A stretch of DNA of 64,000 nucleotides from assembly GCF_910593845.1 (NCBI RefSeq), contig NZ_CAJVAS010000008.1:62001-126000 (forward strand), written 5' to 3'. Position numbers and translations under genes: made by a program. Below are positions 8,196-17,008 of the stretch, piece after piece (position 1 is the first letter of the stretch; each line of letters starts with the position of its first letter). Source of the stretch: Paenibacillus solanacearum. Its GTDB lineage: Bacteria; Bacillota; Bacilli; Paenibacillales; NBRC-103111. The notes below the pieces were generated by a model. It saw nothing but the letters and a program-made list of their open reading frames with translations. It did not search any database and had not been told where the DNA came from.

Positions 8196-9224
8196 ATGAA
8201 GCAAGCGGTTCCCGTTCATATATTGACAGGATTTCTCGGCAGCGGCAAGACGACGCTGCTTACGCAGGCGATCGATTACTACAAATCGCATGGTCTCAAG
8301 CCGGCCGTGCTGATGAACGAACTCGGCGACGTCAATCTCGACGGCATGATGGTGGATACGGACGTGCCGATGTCGGAAATGCTCGGCGGCTGCATATGCT
8401 GTACGATTCGCGGCGATCTGGGGATGGAGCTGAAGCAGCTGGTCGACGAGCATGCGCCTGATGTCGTCTTCGTCGAGTGTACCGGGGCGGCCAATCCGAT
8501 CGAAATATTGGACGGCGTAACCGACGCGTCGCTGCTGACGGCGATGGAGCTGCGTTCGGTCGTGACGGTCGTCGACGCGGCGCAGCTGTCCGAGCGATCG
8601 GCGAGTCCGAAGTCGAAGACATACCGCTTGATGGAGGATCAGATCCGCTGTGCCACCGTGCTGATCCTGAACAAGACGGACCTGGTCGCGCCGGAGGAGC
8701 TGGTTCGGCTGGAAGCATTGCTTCGCGAACGGAATGCGGCGGCGCCGATCCTGCGCACGGAGAGGTGTGCGGTCGATCTGTCCTTGTTCGACCGGCTGTC
8801 CGGTCTGCCGGAGCGCGAGCGGCTGCGCGAATCTGACGAGGCGGAGCATGTCCATACCGAAGCTTGCGGGCATGGGGCTCATTGCGGACATGCGGAGCAT
8901 GGCGGAGCTCACGATCACGGCGACCATCATCATACCCACGAGCATGTGATGGTGTATACGCATTATTTTCAAACGCTGATCGACAGCGAAGCGTTCGAAG
9001 CGCTGGTCGGCAGCCTGCCCGCGCAAATATACCGGGCCAAAGGCATTCTGAAGTTTACCGATACGATCAATCCGTTTTTGTTTCAATACGCATATAGGGA
9101 AATGGATTTTGTCAAAATCACGCCCAAAGCGGAAGTGCCCAGCGTCGCCGTATTTATCGGAGAACACTTCGATAAGAGCGAATTGGTCAGGAAGCTCGCG
9201 CAGCTGGAAGAGCGGCAAGCTTGA
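8196..9224 (+). CDS. CobW/COG0523 GTP-binding metallochaperone, zinc-associated
   Basis: A 342-residue G3E-family GTPase. The P-loop GFLGSGKTT lies near residues 12-20, the metal-binding CxCC motif (GCICCT) near 65-70, and NKTD is the guanine-specificity motif. Residues about 218-250 form a flexible His/Cys-rich loop (for example GHGAHCGHAEHGGAHDH) suited to binding zinc. A CobW C-terminal domain follows. COG0523 proteins next to zur and under Zur control are zinc-allocation chaperones active in zinc starvation (B. subtilis ZagA/YciC type). The gene is followed 66 bases later by zur, and a near-perfect promoter precedes it, so the pair is probably one operon. A zinc role fits better than cobalamin biosynthesis, since no cob genes are nearby. 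Confidence 0.85.
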   Translation: MKQAVPVHILTGFLGSGKTTLLTQAIDYYKSHGLKPAVLMNELGDVNLDGMMVDTDVPMSEMLGGCICCTIRGDLGMELKQLVDEHAPDVVFVECTGAANPIEILDGVTDASLLTAMELRSVVTVVDAAQLSERSASPKSKTYRLMEDQIRCATVLILNKTDLVAPEELVRLEALLRERNAAAPILRTERCAVDLSLFDRLSGLPERERLRESDEAEHVHTEACGHGAHCGHAEHGGAHDHGDHHHTHEHVMVYTHYFQTLIDSEAFEALVGSLPAQIYRAKGILKFTDTINPFLFQYAYREMDFVKITPKAEVPSVAVFIGEHFDKSELVRKLAQLEERQA

Positions 9225-9290
9225 CTTCCTTGCGTGCATTAAGGCATTATGAATATAAACCTTGTGTCAGCTATGAGAGAAGAGGGTATT

Positions 9291-9740
9291 ATGGCGAAAC
9301 ACGAACATGATGTGCAGTCGACAATCGACGATATCTTACGAGCCATGTCGGCCAAAGGCTGGCGCATAACCGATCAGCGCAAGAGCTTGGCCGCGCTGTT
9401 CGCCGAAGCGGGAAGCTACTTGTCTCCCAAAGATGTCTATGACTATATGCGCCAGAAATATCCCGGCGTAAGCTTCGATACGGTGTACCGCAATTTGCGC
9501 CTGCTCAGCGAGATGGGCGTACTGGAGCAAATTTATTTGAACGACGGGCTGAAATTCAGAGCCCGCTGTCAATCGCATCATCATCATCATCTGATTTGTC
9601 TTGGATGCGAGAAGACGGTACCCTTCGAATTTTGTCCGATGAAGCATGTGTCCGGGCTCCCCGGCAATTTTCAAATCGCAACCCACCGGTTCGAAGTGTT
9701 CGGCTACTGCCCGGACTGTACACCCGTCGAATCGGAATAA
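9291..9740 (+). CDS. zur: Fur-family zinc uptake regulator (Zur)
   Basis: A 149-residue Fur-family repressor. Residues 1-85 form the winged-helix domain (GWRITDQRKSLAALF, VSFDTVYRNLRLL). The dimerisation domain has the HHHHHLICLGC stretch and a second CPDC pair, the structural-zinc cysteines. Assignment to Zur rather than Fur or PerR rests on its partnership with a COG0523 chaperone and on a Zur-like box at the operon promoter. The frame extends to 9249, but the ATG at 9291 has AGAAGAGGG just upstream and gives a normal family length. If the operator is real, the operon is autoregulated. Confidence 0.82.
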   Translation: MAKHEHDVQSTIDDILRAMSAKGWRITDQRKSLAALFAEAGSYLSPKDVYDYMRQKYPGVSFDTVYRNLRLLSEMGVLEQIYLNDGLKFRARCQSHHHHHLICLGCEKTVPFEFCPMKHVSGLPGNFQIATHRFEVFGYCPDCTPVESE

Positions 9741-9792
9741 AAACAGCGCTTTTCCCTACCGTTGCAGCGGTCGGGAGAAGCGCTGTTTTTTT
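9740..9792 (+). terminator. Intrinsic terminator of cobW-zur
   Basis: AAACAGCGCTT pairs with AAGCGCTGTTT around a CCGTTGCAGCGG inner hairpin, and a run of T follows. It begins at the zur stop codon. Confidence 0.85.
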
Positions 9793-9836
9793 GTGTCTCG
9801 CCATGGCGATGCTTAAAATTTTTTCCAAAAAACCGA

Positions 9837-9865
9837 TTGACAGCGCGATAGGCGGATGCTAATAT
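9837..9865 (+). promoter_or_regulatory. Sigma-A promoter of the sulfate transport operon
   Basis: TTGACA (9837-9842), 17 bases, then TAATAT (9860-9865). Transcription would start near 9872, leaving a leader of about 260 bases before sbp. The start region holds AAGTTTATCGGAATTGTAT, whose GGAATT could be half of a CymR-type operator; that is speculative. Confidence 0.7.
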
Positions 9866-9871
9866 ACTGAC

Positions 9872-10135
9872 ATAACAAAGTAAGTTTATCGGAATTGTAT
9901 ATTTAAGAGTCACCGGACAGCCGGAACCCCAATATGATGTGCAGTGGCGCAGTACAGCCCAGTGCAGCCGATAAGCCGAATACGAATATCCTCATACACG
10001 AAGTGTATTCCGAAGAGGATGCACGGGTGAACAGCGGAAGCTTTGCCTCCAAGCGTATAAAGCCGGGGAAGCATGAAGCGGGAATATTCGCAGTGATTTT
10101 ATAAGAGAAAATTATAATTGGGGAGAGAATTCATT
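9872..10135 (+). ncRNA. Long structured 5' leader of the sulfate operon, class unknown
   Basis: This 264-base stretch holds no convincing coding frame. It can form several hairpins: CCGG/CCGG near 9913-9923; a strong two-tier stem at about 9987-10019, where ATCCTC pairs with GAGGAT outside ATACAC-GAA-GTGTAT; and an AGCTT/AAGCG element near 10040. It contains repeated GCAGT/CAGTG words at 9940-9965. It matches neither the SAM-I (S-box) core nor a clear T-box, although ACGGGTGAACAGCGG near 10023 faintly recalls a T-box sequence. A sulfur-responsive attenuator is plausible by position. No terminator was seen before the sbp ribosome binding site. Confidence 0.4.
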
Positions 10136-11224
10136 ATGAATACTCAGAAGGTACACAAGTTCCGGTCGATTCGTCACTGGTTTGCCATCAGCGCATTATC
10201 GCTATCGCTCGTAGGATTAACCGCTTGCGGCGGAGGAGGAACGGGCGCAGCGCCGGCTTCGGGAGCTTCTGGAAGCGGAGCGGCCAAACCGGCCGTCGAA
10301 CTGCTCAACGTGTCGTACGATCCGACGCGCGAGCTGTATCAGGAATTTAACAAGTCATTCGTGACTTATTGGAAAAATAAATCGGGGCAGACGGTCACCT
10401 TCAAGCAGTCGCACGGCGGCTCCGGCAAGCAGGGACGTTCCGTCATCGACGGATTGGAAGCGGACGTCGTAACCTTGGCGCTTGCTTACGATATTGACGA
10501 GGTGCAGTCGGCGGGCCTCATTCAGAAGGACTGGCAGAACCGTCTGAAGAACAACAGCTCGCCTTACACGTCCACCATCGTCTTTCTGGTGAAGAAAGGC
10601 AACCCGAAAGGCATCAAGGACTGGGATGATTTGATCAAGCCGGGCGTTCAGGTCATTACGCCGAATCCGAAGACGTCGGGCGGCGCCCGCTGGAACTACT
10701 TGGCGGCTTACGGCTACGCCTATAAGAAGAACAACAACGACGAAGCGAAAGCGAAGGAATTCGTGCAGAAGTTGTTCAAGAACGTACCTGTGCTCGACTC
10801 CGGCGCTCGCGATTCGACGACGACGTTCGTACAGCGCGGCATCGGCGACGTCTTGCTCGCCTGGGAGAATGAAGCGTTCCTCTCCATCAACGAGTTCGGC
10901 AAAGACAAATACGAAATCGTCGTACCGTCCATCAGCGTGCTCGCGGAGCCGCCGGTATCGGTCGTCGACAAAGTGGTCGACAAGAAGGGGACGCGCGAAG
11001 TAGCGACGGCTTATCTCGAGTATTTGTACTCGGATCAAGGGCAGGAAATCGCTGCGAAAAACTACTACCGTCCGCGCAATGAGGCAATCGCCAAAAAGTA
11101 TGAGAACCAGTTCCCGAAAGTACCGCTGTTCACGGTCGACGACGCGCCGTTCGGCGGCTGGCAAAAAACGCAAAAAACGCATTTCGCCGACGGCGGTGTG
11201 TTCGACCAAATCTACAAACCGTAA
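10136..11224 (+). CDS. sbp: Sulfate ABC transporter substrate-binding lipoprotein
   Basis: A 362-residue extracytoplasmic solute-binding protein. A basic N terminus and a hydrophobic stretch end in the lipobox LTAC, so it is anchored as a lipoprotein. Family signatures of the sulfate/thiosulfate binding proteins are [43 protein letters not shown] and NYYRPRNE. It captures sulfate and delivers it to CysT/CysW. An in-frame codon at 10118 is possible, but the ATG at 10136 has GGGGAGAG at the right distance. It is first in a tightly spaced operon with cysT, cysW and cysA. Confidence 0.95.
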   Translation: MNTQKVHKFRSIRHWFAISALSLSLVGLTACGGGGTGAAPASGASGSGAAKPAVELLNVSYDPTRELYQEFNKSFVTYWKNKSGQTVTFKQSHGGSGKQGRSVIDGLEADVVTLALAYDIDEVQSAGLIQKDWQNRLKNNSSPYTSTIVFLVKKGNPKGIKDWDDLIKPGVQVITPNPKTSGGARWNYLAAYGYAYKKNNNDEAKAKEFVQKLFKNVPVLDSGARDSTTTFVQRGIGDVLLAWENEAFLSINEFGKDKYEIVVPSISVLAEPPVSVVDKVVDKKGTREVATAYLEYLYSDQGQEIAAKNYYRPRNEAIAKKYENQFPKVPLFTVDDAPFGGWQKTQKTHFADGGVFDQIYKP

Positions 11225-11239
11225 CGGGGAGCGAGATCG

Positions 11240-12079
11240 ATGGCAGCAAAAGCTTGGAAGCAGCGCAGCATATTGCCCGGGTTCGGTTTATCGATGGGGT
11301 TTACCGTCTTGTATCTCAGTCTGATCGTGCTCTTTCCGCTGTCCGCCATTTTCATCAAGACATCCGGCATGGGCTGGGATAAATTTTGGCAGACCGTGAT
11401 GGATCCGAGAGTGGTCGCGGCATACAAGATAAGCTTCGGCACCGCCTTCGGCGCCGCTTTAATTAATGTCGTATTCGGCTTTATCGTCGCATGGGTGCTG
11501 GTGCGGTATACGTTTCCCGGCAAAAAGCTGGTCGACGCGCTCGTCGATCTGCCGTTCGCGCTGCCGACAGCGGTGGCGGGCATCGCGCTGACGACGATCT
11601 ATTCCCAGAACGGATGGGTCGGCAGCTTGCTCGAACCGTTAGGGATCAAGGTCGCGTTCACGCCGCTCGGCATTATGATGGCGCTGACGTTCATCGGCAT
11701 ACCGTTCGTTGTGCGAACGGTTCAGCCGGTGATCGGAGAGCTGGAGAAGGAAGTCGAGGAAGCGGCGGTCAGCCTGGGCGCCGGCCGGTGGCGGACCTTC
11801 GCCCGCGTCATTTTCCCGGAGCTGTTTCCGGCGCTGTTGACCGGGTTCACGCTGGCGTTCGCCAGAGCGCTCGGGGAGTACGGCTCAGTCGTCTTTATTT
11901 CCGGCAATATGCCGATGAAGACCGAAATTGCGCCGCTGCTCATTATGACGAAGCTGGAGCAATACGACTACGCCGGCGCTACGGCGATCGCGATGGTCAT
12001 GCTGATCATTTCGTTCCTGACGCTGCTGATCATCAACTATTTGCAATGGCGGGCGAATCGGCATGCCGTATCCGCGTGA
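11240..12079 (+). CDS. cysT: Sulfate ABC transporter permease CysT (CysU)
   Basis: A 279-residue membrane protein with about six transmembrane segments. The cytoplasmic loop [21 protein letters not shown] is the EAA motif that docks on the ATPase, followed by [17 protein letters not shown], characteristic of CysT. It forms the import channel together with CysW. It begins 15 bases after sbp, with GGGGAG as its ribosome binding site, and ends 15 bases before cysW. Confidence 0.94.
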   Translation: MAAKAWKQRSILPGFGLSMGFTVLYLSLIVLFPLSAIFIKTSGMGWDKFWQTVMDPRVVAAYKISFGTAFGAALINVVFGFIVAWVLVRYTFPGKKLVDALVDLPFALPTAVAGIALTTIYSQNGWVGSLLEPLGIKVAFTPLGIMMALTFIGIPFVVRTVQPVIGELEKEVEEAAVSLGAGRWRTFARVIFPELFPALLTGFTLAFARALGEYGSVVFISGNMPMKTEIAPLLIMTKLEQYDYAGATAIAMVMLIISFLTLLIINYLQWRANRHAVSA

Positions 12080-12094
12080 GAGGAGAAGACGACA

Positions 12095-12982
12095 ATGGCC
12101 GGTTATGTAACGACCGTCGCAAATCCCGGAAGAGCCGTGCTCGAACGGCCCCGGCATATTACGGAGCCGCGCGTCATGAGATGGTGTTTGATTACAATCG
12201 CCCTGCTGTTTTTGGGCTTCATGCTCATCCTGCCGCTGGCGAGCATTTTCGTCGAAGCATTCCGCAAAGGCTGGGAAGTATACCTCGCGGCGATGCAGGA
12301 GCCTGATGCGGTATCGGCGATCGGACTGACGCTCATGGTAGCGGCCATTGCCGTACCGCTGAACGTAGTCTTCGGCATCGCCGCGGCATGGGCGATTACG
12401 AAATTCAAGTTTAAAGGAAAGAACGTGCTGATCACGCTGATCGATTTGCCGTTCGCCGTGTCTCCCGTCATCTCCGGTCTCATCTACGTGCTGCTGTTCG
12501 GAGCCAAGGGCTGGTTTGGCCCATGGCTGCAGGCGCATGATCTCAAGATTATATTTGCGCTGCCGGGTATTGTCCTAGCAACCGTGTTCGTCACCTTCCC
12601 GTTCGTGGCCCGAGAGCTGCTGCCGCTGATGCAGCAGCAGGGTACGCAGGAAGAAGAAGCGGCCGTCACGCTGGGAGCCAAGGGCTGGCGCATCTTCTGG
12701 AAAGTGACGCTGCCCAATATCAAGTGGGGGCTGCTCTACGGCATCATCTTGTGCAACGCGAGAGCGATGGGCGAATTCGGCGCGGTGTCGGTCGTATCCG
12801 GCCACATCCGCGGAGAGACCAATACGATGCCGCTGCATATTCAAATTTTGTACAACGAATACCAGTTCGCCGCCTCGTTCGCCATCGCATCGCTGCTCGT
12901 ACTGCTGGCAGTCGTGACACTCGTTGTAAAAAGCTTGATCGAATGGAAGTATCAAGGGCAGCATAAAACGGAAGGGGCATGA
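12095..12982 (+). CDS. cysW: Sulfate ABC transporter permease CysW
   Basis: A 295-residue integral membrane protein with about six hydrophobic segments. The EAA loop is [22 protein letters not shown], followed by [20 protein letters not shown], the CysW hallmark. It pairs with CysT. The last four bases (ATGA, 12979-12982) overlap the cysA start, so the two are translationally coupled. Confidence in the sulfate/thiosulfate family is high; sulfate and thiosulfate cannot be told apart from sequence. Confidence 0.94.
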   Translation: MAGYVTTVANPGRAVLERPRHITEPRVMRWCLITIALLFLGFMLILPLASIFVEAFRKGWEVYLAAMQEPDAVSAIGLTLMVAAIAVPLNVVFGIAAAWAITKFKFKGKNVLITLIDLPFAVSPVISGLIYVLLFGAKGWFGPWLQAHDLKIIFALPGIVLATVFVTFPFVARELLPLMQQQGTQEEEAAVTLGAKGWRIFWKVTLPNIKWGLLYGIILCNARAMGEFGAVSVVSGHIRGETNTMPLHIQILYNEYQFAASFAIASLLVLLAVVTLVVKSLIEWKYQGQHKTEGA

Positions 12983-14049
12983 CGGAGATGCACATTGTTG
13001 CCAAACACTTGACGAAAAGCTTTGGCGCCTTTCAAGCGACAAAAGATGTCAGTTTCGAGATAGAGAAGGGAAAGCTGATCGGACTGCTCGGACCGAGCGG
13101 CGGCGGAAAGACGACGATCCTCCGCATGCTGGCTGGTCTGGAGGAGCCGGACTCCGGCGACATCCTGTTTCACGGCCGGAAGGTCAATCAGCTTCCTCCC
13201 CAGGAGCGGGGAATCGGCTTCGTGTTCCAAAACTATGCGCTGTTCCGGCACATGAGCGTGTTCGACAACATTGCCTTCGGCTTGACGGTGCAGAAGCGGA
13301 GCAAGCAGCAGATCAAGGAGCGCGTCAGCGCATTGATCGAGCTGACCGGGCTCGGCGGGTTGGAGAAGCGGCTGCCGCACCAGCTGTCCGGCGGACAGCG
13401 CCAGCGCGTCGCCTTCGCCAGAGCGATCGCTCCGGAGCCGCAGTTGCTGCTGCTCGACGAACCGTTCGCCGCGATCGACGCCAAAGTGCGCAAAGAGCTG
13501 CGCACCTGGCTCAAAGAGATGATCGACCGGGTCGGCATTACGACAATATTCGTGACCCACGACCAGGAAGAAGCGGTCGAGGTAGCGGATCAGATCATGA
13601 TTATTAATGAAGGGCGTCTGGAGCAGCAAGGAACGCCGATTGAAATCTACAAGCACCCGCAGACGCCGTTTGTCGCTACCTTCATCGGGGAATCGAATCT
13701 CATCGAGAATATTTCGGCCTTGAAGGGTTTTGACGCCAGCGCGCTTCCGCAAGCCAGAGCGATCATCCGGCCCGAATTTATCGAGGTCGGGCAAGAGGGA
13801 GAAATTCCGTTTCTGTCCGCGGCGGAGAAGGGCGTCGTCAAAAATGTGTTTTTCCGCGGCACGAACTGGCAGCTGGACGTAGAAGTGCAAGGCGGCAGGC
13901 TGTTTGCTTATCGCTCACTGGAGCTGCCGGCGCTTGCGCCGGGCGACGCCGTGAATGTGCTGATTCACCGGTTGTACTTGTTTAACGAATCGGACCACGC
14001 AATGCAGGAAAACCGGCTGAAGACCGATCCGCTTCCCGTGCACATTTAA
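12979..14049 (+). CDS. cysA: Sulfate ABC transporter ATP-binding protein CysA
   Basis: A 356-residue ABC ATPase. The Walker [10 protein letters not shown] lies near residues 35-43, the signature LSGGQRQR near 136-143, and the Walker [13 protein letters not shown] follows with a switch His in FVTHDQEE. The C-terminal 120 residues form the regulatory TOBE-like domain found in CysA and other molybdate/sulfate type ATPases. It drives the CysT/CysW channel. The start overlaps the cysW stop by four bases. Confidence 0.94.
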   Translation: MTEMHIVAKHLTKSFGAFQATKDVSFEIEKGKLIGLLGPSGGGKTTILRMLAGLEEPDSGDILFHGRKVNQLPPQERGIGFVFQNYALFRHMSVFDNIAFGLTVQKRSKQQIKERVSALIELTGLGGLEKRLPHQLSGGQRQRVAFARAIAPEPQLLLLDEPFAAIDAKVRKELRTWLKEMIDRVGITTIFVTHDQEEAVEVADQIMIINEGRLEQQGTPIEIYKHPQTPFVATFIGESNLIENISALKGFDASALPQARAIIRPEFIEVGQEGEIPFLSAAEKGVVKNVFFRGTNWQLDVEVQGGRLFAYRSLELPALAPGDAVNVLIHRLYLFNESDHAMQENRLKTDPLPVHI

Positions 14050-14098
14050 CCCGAATTCATACTTAACTATAGAAGCCCGTTAAAGAGGAGGGGAACCA

Positions 14099-14935
14099 AT
14101 GGAGCATCAGATTACGATACCTTTCGACACGCTGGAGCTTGCCGCTACGCTTCATTACCCCGAAGCGGGGAGAGACCGTCCGGCTGCAAGCGGACATTCC
14201 GGCAAGCATCCGATTATTATTATCGCCCACGGCTTCGTTGGAACGCGGATCGGTGTGGATCGCCTGTTCGTGAACGCAGCCCGGGAATTTAGCAAGAACG
14301 GCTACATGGTGCTGCGCTTCGACTATGGCGGCTGCGGCGAGAGCACCGGCGAGTACGGCTGCGGGGGCATGGACGCCATGATCGATCAGACCCGCCGCAT
14401 CGTCGATTACGCGCTGGATATCGACTGCGTTGATCCGCAGCGGGTCATCCTGCTCGGTCACAGCCTGGGCGGCGCTGCGGCGATCTTGACCGCGGCGCGC
14501 GACCGGCGCGTAAAGACGCTTGTACTGTGGGCGCCCGTAGCTTATCCGTTTAGCGATATCGTCGGCATTACCGGCAAGAAGCTGTACGAAGACGCCGTAC
14601 AGTACGGCAGCGCCGATTACTTAGGTTACAAGCTGGAGCCCGTATTTTTCGAATCGTTAGCCAAACATCAGCCGTTCGAGCAGGTCCGCAAATTCGGCGG
14701 AGATGTGCTCCTGGTGCACGGCACGGGCGATGAGGTTATACCGGTCGATTACTGCTTCCTGTATCAAAAGCTGTTTTGGCTGCGCAGTCAAGGCATCTGC
14801 GACAAAGAAGTGATCTTTCAAGCCAATCATACGTTTACCGGCGATACAGCCAGGAAACAGCTGCTGGGGACGACCGTCCAATGGCTGCTGACAATCGACA
14901 AGCAGAAGCGCGAATGGAACGATTGGACAATTTAG
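14099..14935 (+). CDS. Alpha/beta hydrolase of the sulfate operon
   Basis: A 278-residue alpha/beta hydrolase. The oxyanion-hole region is IIIAHGFVGTRIG, the nucleophile elbow is GHSLGG near residue 120, and candidate acid and base residues lie in LVHGTGDEVIP and QANHTF near the C terminus. No signal peptide, so it is cytoplasmic. The closest general type is the serine aminopeptidase S33/esterase-like group. It lies 49 bases after cysA with GAGGAGGGG upstream, and the shared terminator comes only after yezD. A role in releasing sulfur from an organic ester or thioester is possible but is inference from position. Confidence 0.8.
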   Translation: MEHQITIPFDTLELAATLHYPEAGRDRPAASGHSGKHPIIIIAHGFVGTRIGVDRLFVNAAREFSKNGYMVLRFDYGGCGESTGEYGCGGMDAMIDQTRRIVDYALDIDCVDPQRVILLGHSLGGAAAILTAARDRRVKTLVLWAPVAYPFSDIVGITGKKLYEDAVQYGSADYLGYKLEPVFFESLAKHQPFEQVRKFGGDVLLVHGTGDEVIPVDYCFLYQKLFWLRSQGICDKEVIFQANHTFTGDTARKQLLGTTVQWLLTIDKQKREWNDWTI

Positions 14936-14961
14936 CGCGTGAGCGAACGGGAGGGAGCGCA

Positions 14962-15165
14962 ATGGCAAAGCCGTTGCAAGTCGATGAACTTTGGACGAAA
15001 CGAATTCTTCAAAGCGTGAACGGTCTGGAGTACGGCATCGTTCAAATCGTGATTCATGATGGCCGCATCGTGCAGATCGAACGCACCGAGCGGAAACGGT
15101 TCGAGGCGGAAGCAACACCCGGCCGCAGTTTGTCTGAGCCGAAGCAAGGATCAAGATCGAAATAG
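14962..15165 (+). CDS. yezD: YezD family small protein (DUF2292)
   Basis: A 67-residue protein with the YezD/DUF2292 core: VNGLEYGIVQIVIHDGRIVQIERTE followed by KRF. These proteins of 55-65 residues recur beside sulfur-assimilation genes in Firmicutes; their function is not established. The ATG at 14962 has GGAGGGAGC upstream and lies 26 bases after the hydrolase stop. The ring of small beta strands suggests a compact binding or regulatory protein. The disordered tail after residue 50 is probably species-specific. Confidence 0.8.
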   Translation: MAKPLQVDELWTKRILQSVNGLEYGIVQIVIHDGRIVQIERTERKRFEAEATPGRSLSEPKQGSRSK

Positions 15166-15201
15166 CGCAAGGAATGCATACACACAAGGAATTCATATAA
15201 T

Positions 15202-15248
15202 AGAAGCTGTCGAACCGTAAAGCAAGGACGGTCGCAGCTTCTTTTTGT
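15202..15248 (+). terminator. Intrinsic terminator of the sulfate operon
   Basis: AGAAGCTG pairs with CAGCTTCT around an inner ACCGT/ACGGT stem, then TTTTTGTTT. It closes the operon sbp to yezD. Confidence 0.85.
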
Positions 15249-15309
15249 TTACCGGTGAGACTCGGCCGCGTTTGTTCAAAAAGTCGTTACGTTGGACCGG
15301 CCGCAACGG

Positions 15310-15338
15310 TTGTCAAACCAGTGGCTCTATTATATAAT
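15310..15338 (+). promoter_or_regulatory. Sigma-A promoter of the amino acid ABC operon
   Basis: TTGTCA (15310-15315) and TATAAT (15333-15338) are separated by 17 bases, 32 bases upstream of the substrate-binding protein start. Confidence 0.75.
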
Positions 15339-15369
15339 GTACGAGTTACTTAGAAAGGAGAATTGACCA

Positions 15370-16218
15370 ATGTTCAAAAATAAGCCCCTTTTGTTCGCCA
15401 TGCTCAGCATCGTTTTGCTGCTTTCCGCATGCGGACAACAACCAGCCTCGTCATCTCAACCGGCCAAAGACGGCGATAAGCCTGCCGCACAGCAAGCTAA
15501 AGAATCGAAGCTGGAGCAAATTAAAAAGGCCGGAAAAATCGTCGTAGGTACTAGCGCGGACTACCCTCCGTATGAATTTCATAAGGAAGTCAACAAAAAA
15601 GACGAGATCGTCGGCTTCGATATTGAGATTGCCAGAGCGATCGCCAAAGATCTCGGCGTGACGCTGGAAATTAAAGACATGAAATTCGACGGCCTGCTGG
15701 CGGCGCTCGATACCGGGAACGTGGACTTTGTCATCTCCGGCATGACGCCTGACGCGGAGCGTCAGAAGAGTGTTGATTTTACCAAAATATACTATACAGC
15801 GATTCAAACGGTCGTTGTTCGCACGGAAGATAAAGACAAGATCAAATCGCTCGACGATTTGAAAGGCAAAAAAGTCGGCGCGCAAAAAGGCGCTACGCAA
15901 GAGAAAATCGTAAGAGAGCAGATGCCGGCCTCGGAAGTAAAGGCGCTCGGCAAAATTTCCGACTTGATGCTGGATCTCAAGAACAAGAAAACGGAAGCGC
16001 TCGTCGTGGAACAGCCAGTCGCAGCGGCCTACTTGTCCAAGAATAAAGATTTGCTCATCTCCGACATCAAGCTGAAAAACGAAGACAGCGGCTCGGCCAT
16101 TGCCGTGAAGAAAGGTTCGGCGGAGCTGGTCGACGCGATGAACAAAACGCTTGACCGTTTGATGAACGACAAATCGATTGAAAAGCTTGTGGCTGAAGCA
16201 AACGAAATGGTGGAATAA
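15370..16218 (+). CDS. Polar amino acid ABC transporter substrate-binding lipoprotein
   Basis: A 282-residue binding protein. The lipobox LLSAC near residue 20 predicts a lipoprotein. The SBP_bac_3 fold is clear: KIVVGTSADYPPYEF, IVGFDIEIARAIAKDLG, MKFDGLLAALDTGNVDFVISGMTPD, then a second-lobe segment KKVGAQKGATQEK. This family binds arginine, cystine, glutamine or related amino acids; specificity is not readable. It is first in a three-gene importer operon behind a strong promoter and AAAGGAG. A hairpin between this gene and the permease may lower downstream expression, the usual excess of binding protein over channel. Confidence 0.92.
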   Translation: MFKNKPLLFAMLSIVLLLSACGQQPASSSQPAKDGDKPAAQQAKESKLEQIKKAGKIVVGTSADYPPYEFHKEVNKKDEIVGFDIEIARAIAKDLGVTLEIKDMKFDGLLAALDTGNVDFVISGMTPDAERQKSVDFTKIYYTAIQTVVVRTEDKDKIKSLDDLKGKKVGAQKGATQEKIVREQMPASEVKALGKISDLMLDLKNKKTEALVVEQPVAAAYLSKNKDLLISDIKLKNEDSGSAIAVKKGSAELVDAMNKTLDRLMNDKSIEKLVAEANEMVE

Positions 16219-16245
16219 TACGTTTTATTCGTATCGAAGATCGGC

Positions 16246-16279
16246 AAAACCCGGGCGGAATATTTCCGGCGGGTTTTTT
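16246..16279 (+). terminator. Partial terminator between the binding protein and permease genes
   Basis: AAAACCCG pairs with CGGGTTTT around a small CGG/CCG inner stem, and the T-run continues to six. It lies inside the presumed operon, so it probably acts as a leaky attenuator that sets subunit stoichiometry. Confidence 0.65.
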
Positions 16280-16327
16280 ATTCGATTTCACTACCCTGCG
16301 CATGGCTGCTCGGAAAGAAGGAGAACG

Positions 16328-17008
16328 ATGGATTTTTCATTTTTGCCTAAGTATTATATGTATTTCGTCGACGGGGCGCGCATTACGCTGATTCTATCGT
16401 TCTTCACCGTCATTTTGGGGGTGGCGCTCGGGATTTTCATCGCGCTGATGCGCATGTCGAGCATTTGGCCGCTCAAAGCGTTTGCGACATCCTATATCGA
16501 ATTTATCCGCGGTACGCCGCTGCTCGTCCAGTTGTTCCTGATTTACTACGGACTGCCGCAGATCGGCATCCGGTTTCCAGAGCTTCCTGGCTTCGGCTCC
16601 GCTTTCCCCGATTTCATGGGGGCTGTCCTCGCGCTTTCGATCAACAGCTCGGCCTATGTGGCCGAAGTGTTCCGCGCCGGCATTCAGGCGATCGACAAAG
16701 GTCAGATGGAGGCGGCCCGCTCGCTCGGCTTGTCCCATGCGATGGCGATGCGGCATATTATTTTGCCGCAGGCGCTGCGCAACGTGCTTCCGGCGCTCGG
16801 CAACGAGTTTATCGTCGTGATCAAAGAGTCGTCGATCGCTTCGGTCATCGGCATCGGCGAGCTGATGTATAAGGCCGATACGGTGCGGGGCAATACGTTC
16901 CAGCCGTTCGGGCCGCTCATTGTGGCGGCGATCGTTTATTTCATCATTACGTTTACGTTATCGAAGCTGCTGGGCGTGGCGGAGAGGAGGATGAGGACCT
17001 CTGATTAA
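16328..17008 (+). CDS. Polar amino acid ABC transporter permease
   Basis: A 226-residue HisM-type permease. [21 protein letters not shown] starts the first membrane span, [21 protein letters not shown] is the family block, and the EAA loop reads [25 protein letters not shown]. The frame is open to 16178, but the ATG at 16328 has AAGAAGGAG upstream. It probably works as a homodimer. Its stop codon overlaps the start of the ATPase. Confidence 0.92.
   Translation: MDFSFLPKYYMYFVDGARITLILSFFTVILGVALGIFIALMRMSSIWPLKAFATSYIEFIRGTPLLVQLFLIYYGLPQIGIRFPELPGFGSAFPDFMGAVLALSINSSAYVAEVFRAGIQAIDKGQMEAARSLGLSHAMAMRHIILPQALRNVLPALGNEFIVVIKESSIASVIGIGELMYKADTVRGNTFQPFGPLIVAAIVYFIITFTLSKLLGVAERRMRTSD

Noticed and set aside
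9577..9595. Run of CAT codons as a simple repeat
   Set aside because: It encodes the His cluster of the Fur-family protein (HHHHHLICLGC), which is part of the metal-binding dimerisation domain.
9866..10135. SAM-I riboswitch or T-box upstream of the sulfate operon
   Set aside because: The S-box core and the typical T-box antiterminator and specifier features were not found; only a weak similarity at 10023 exists. Kept as an unclassified leader.
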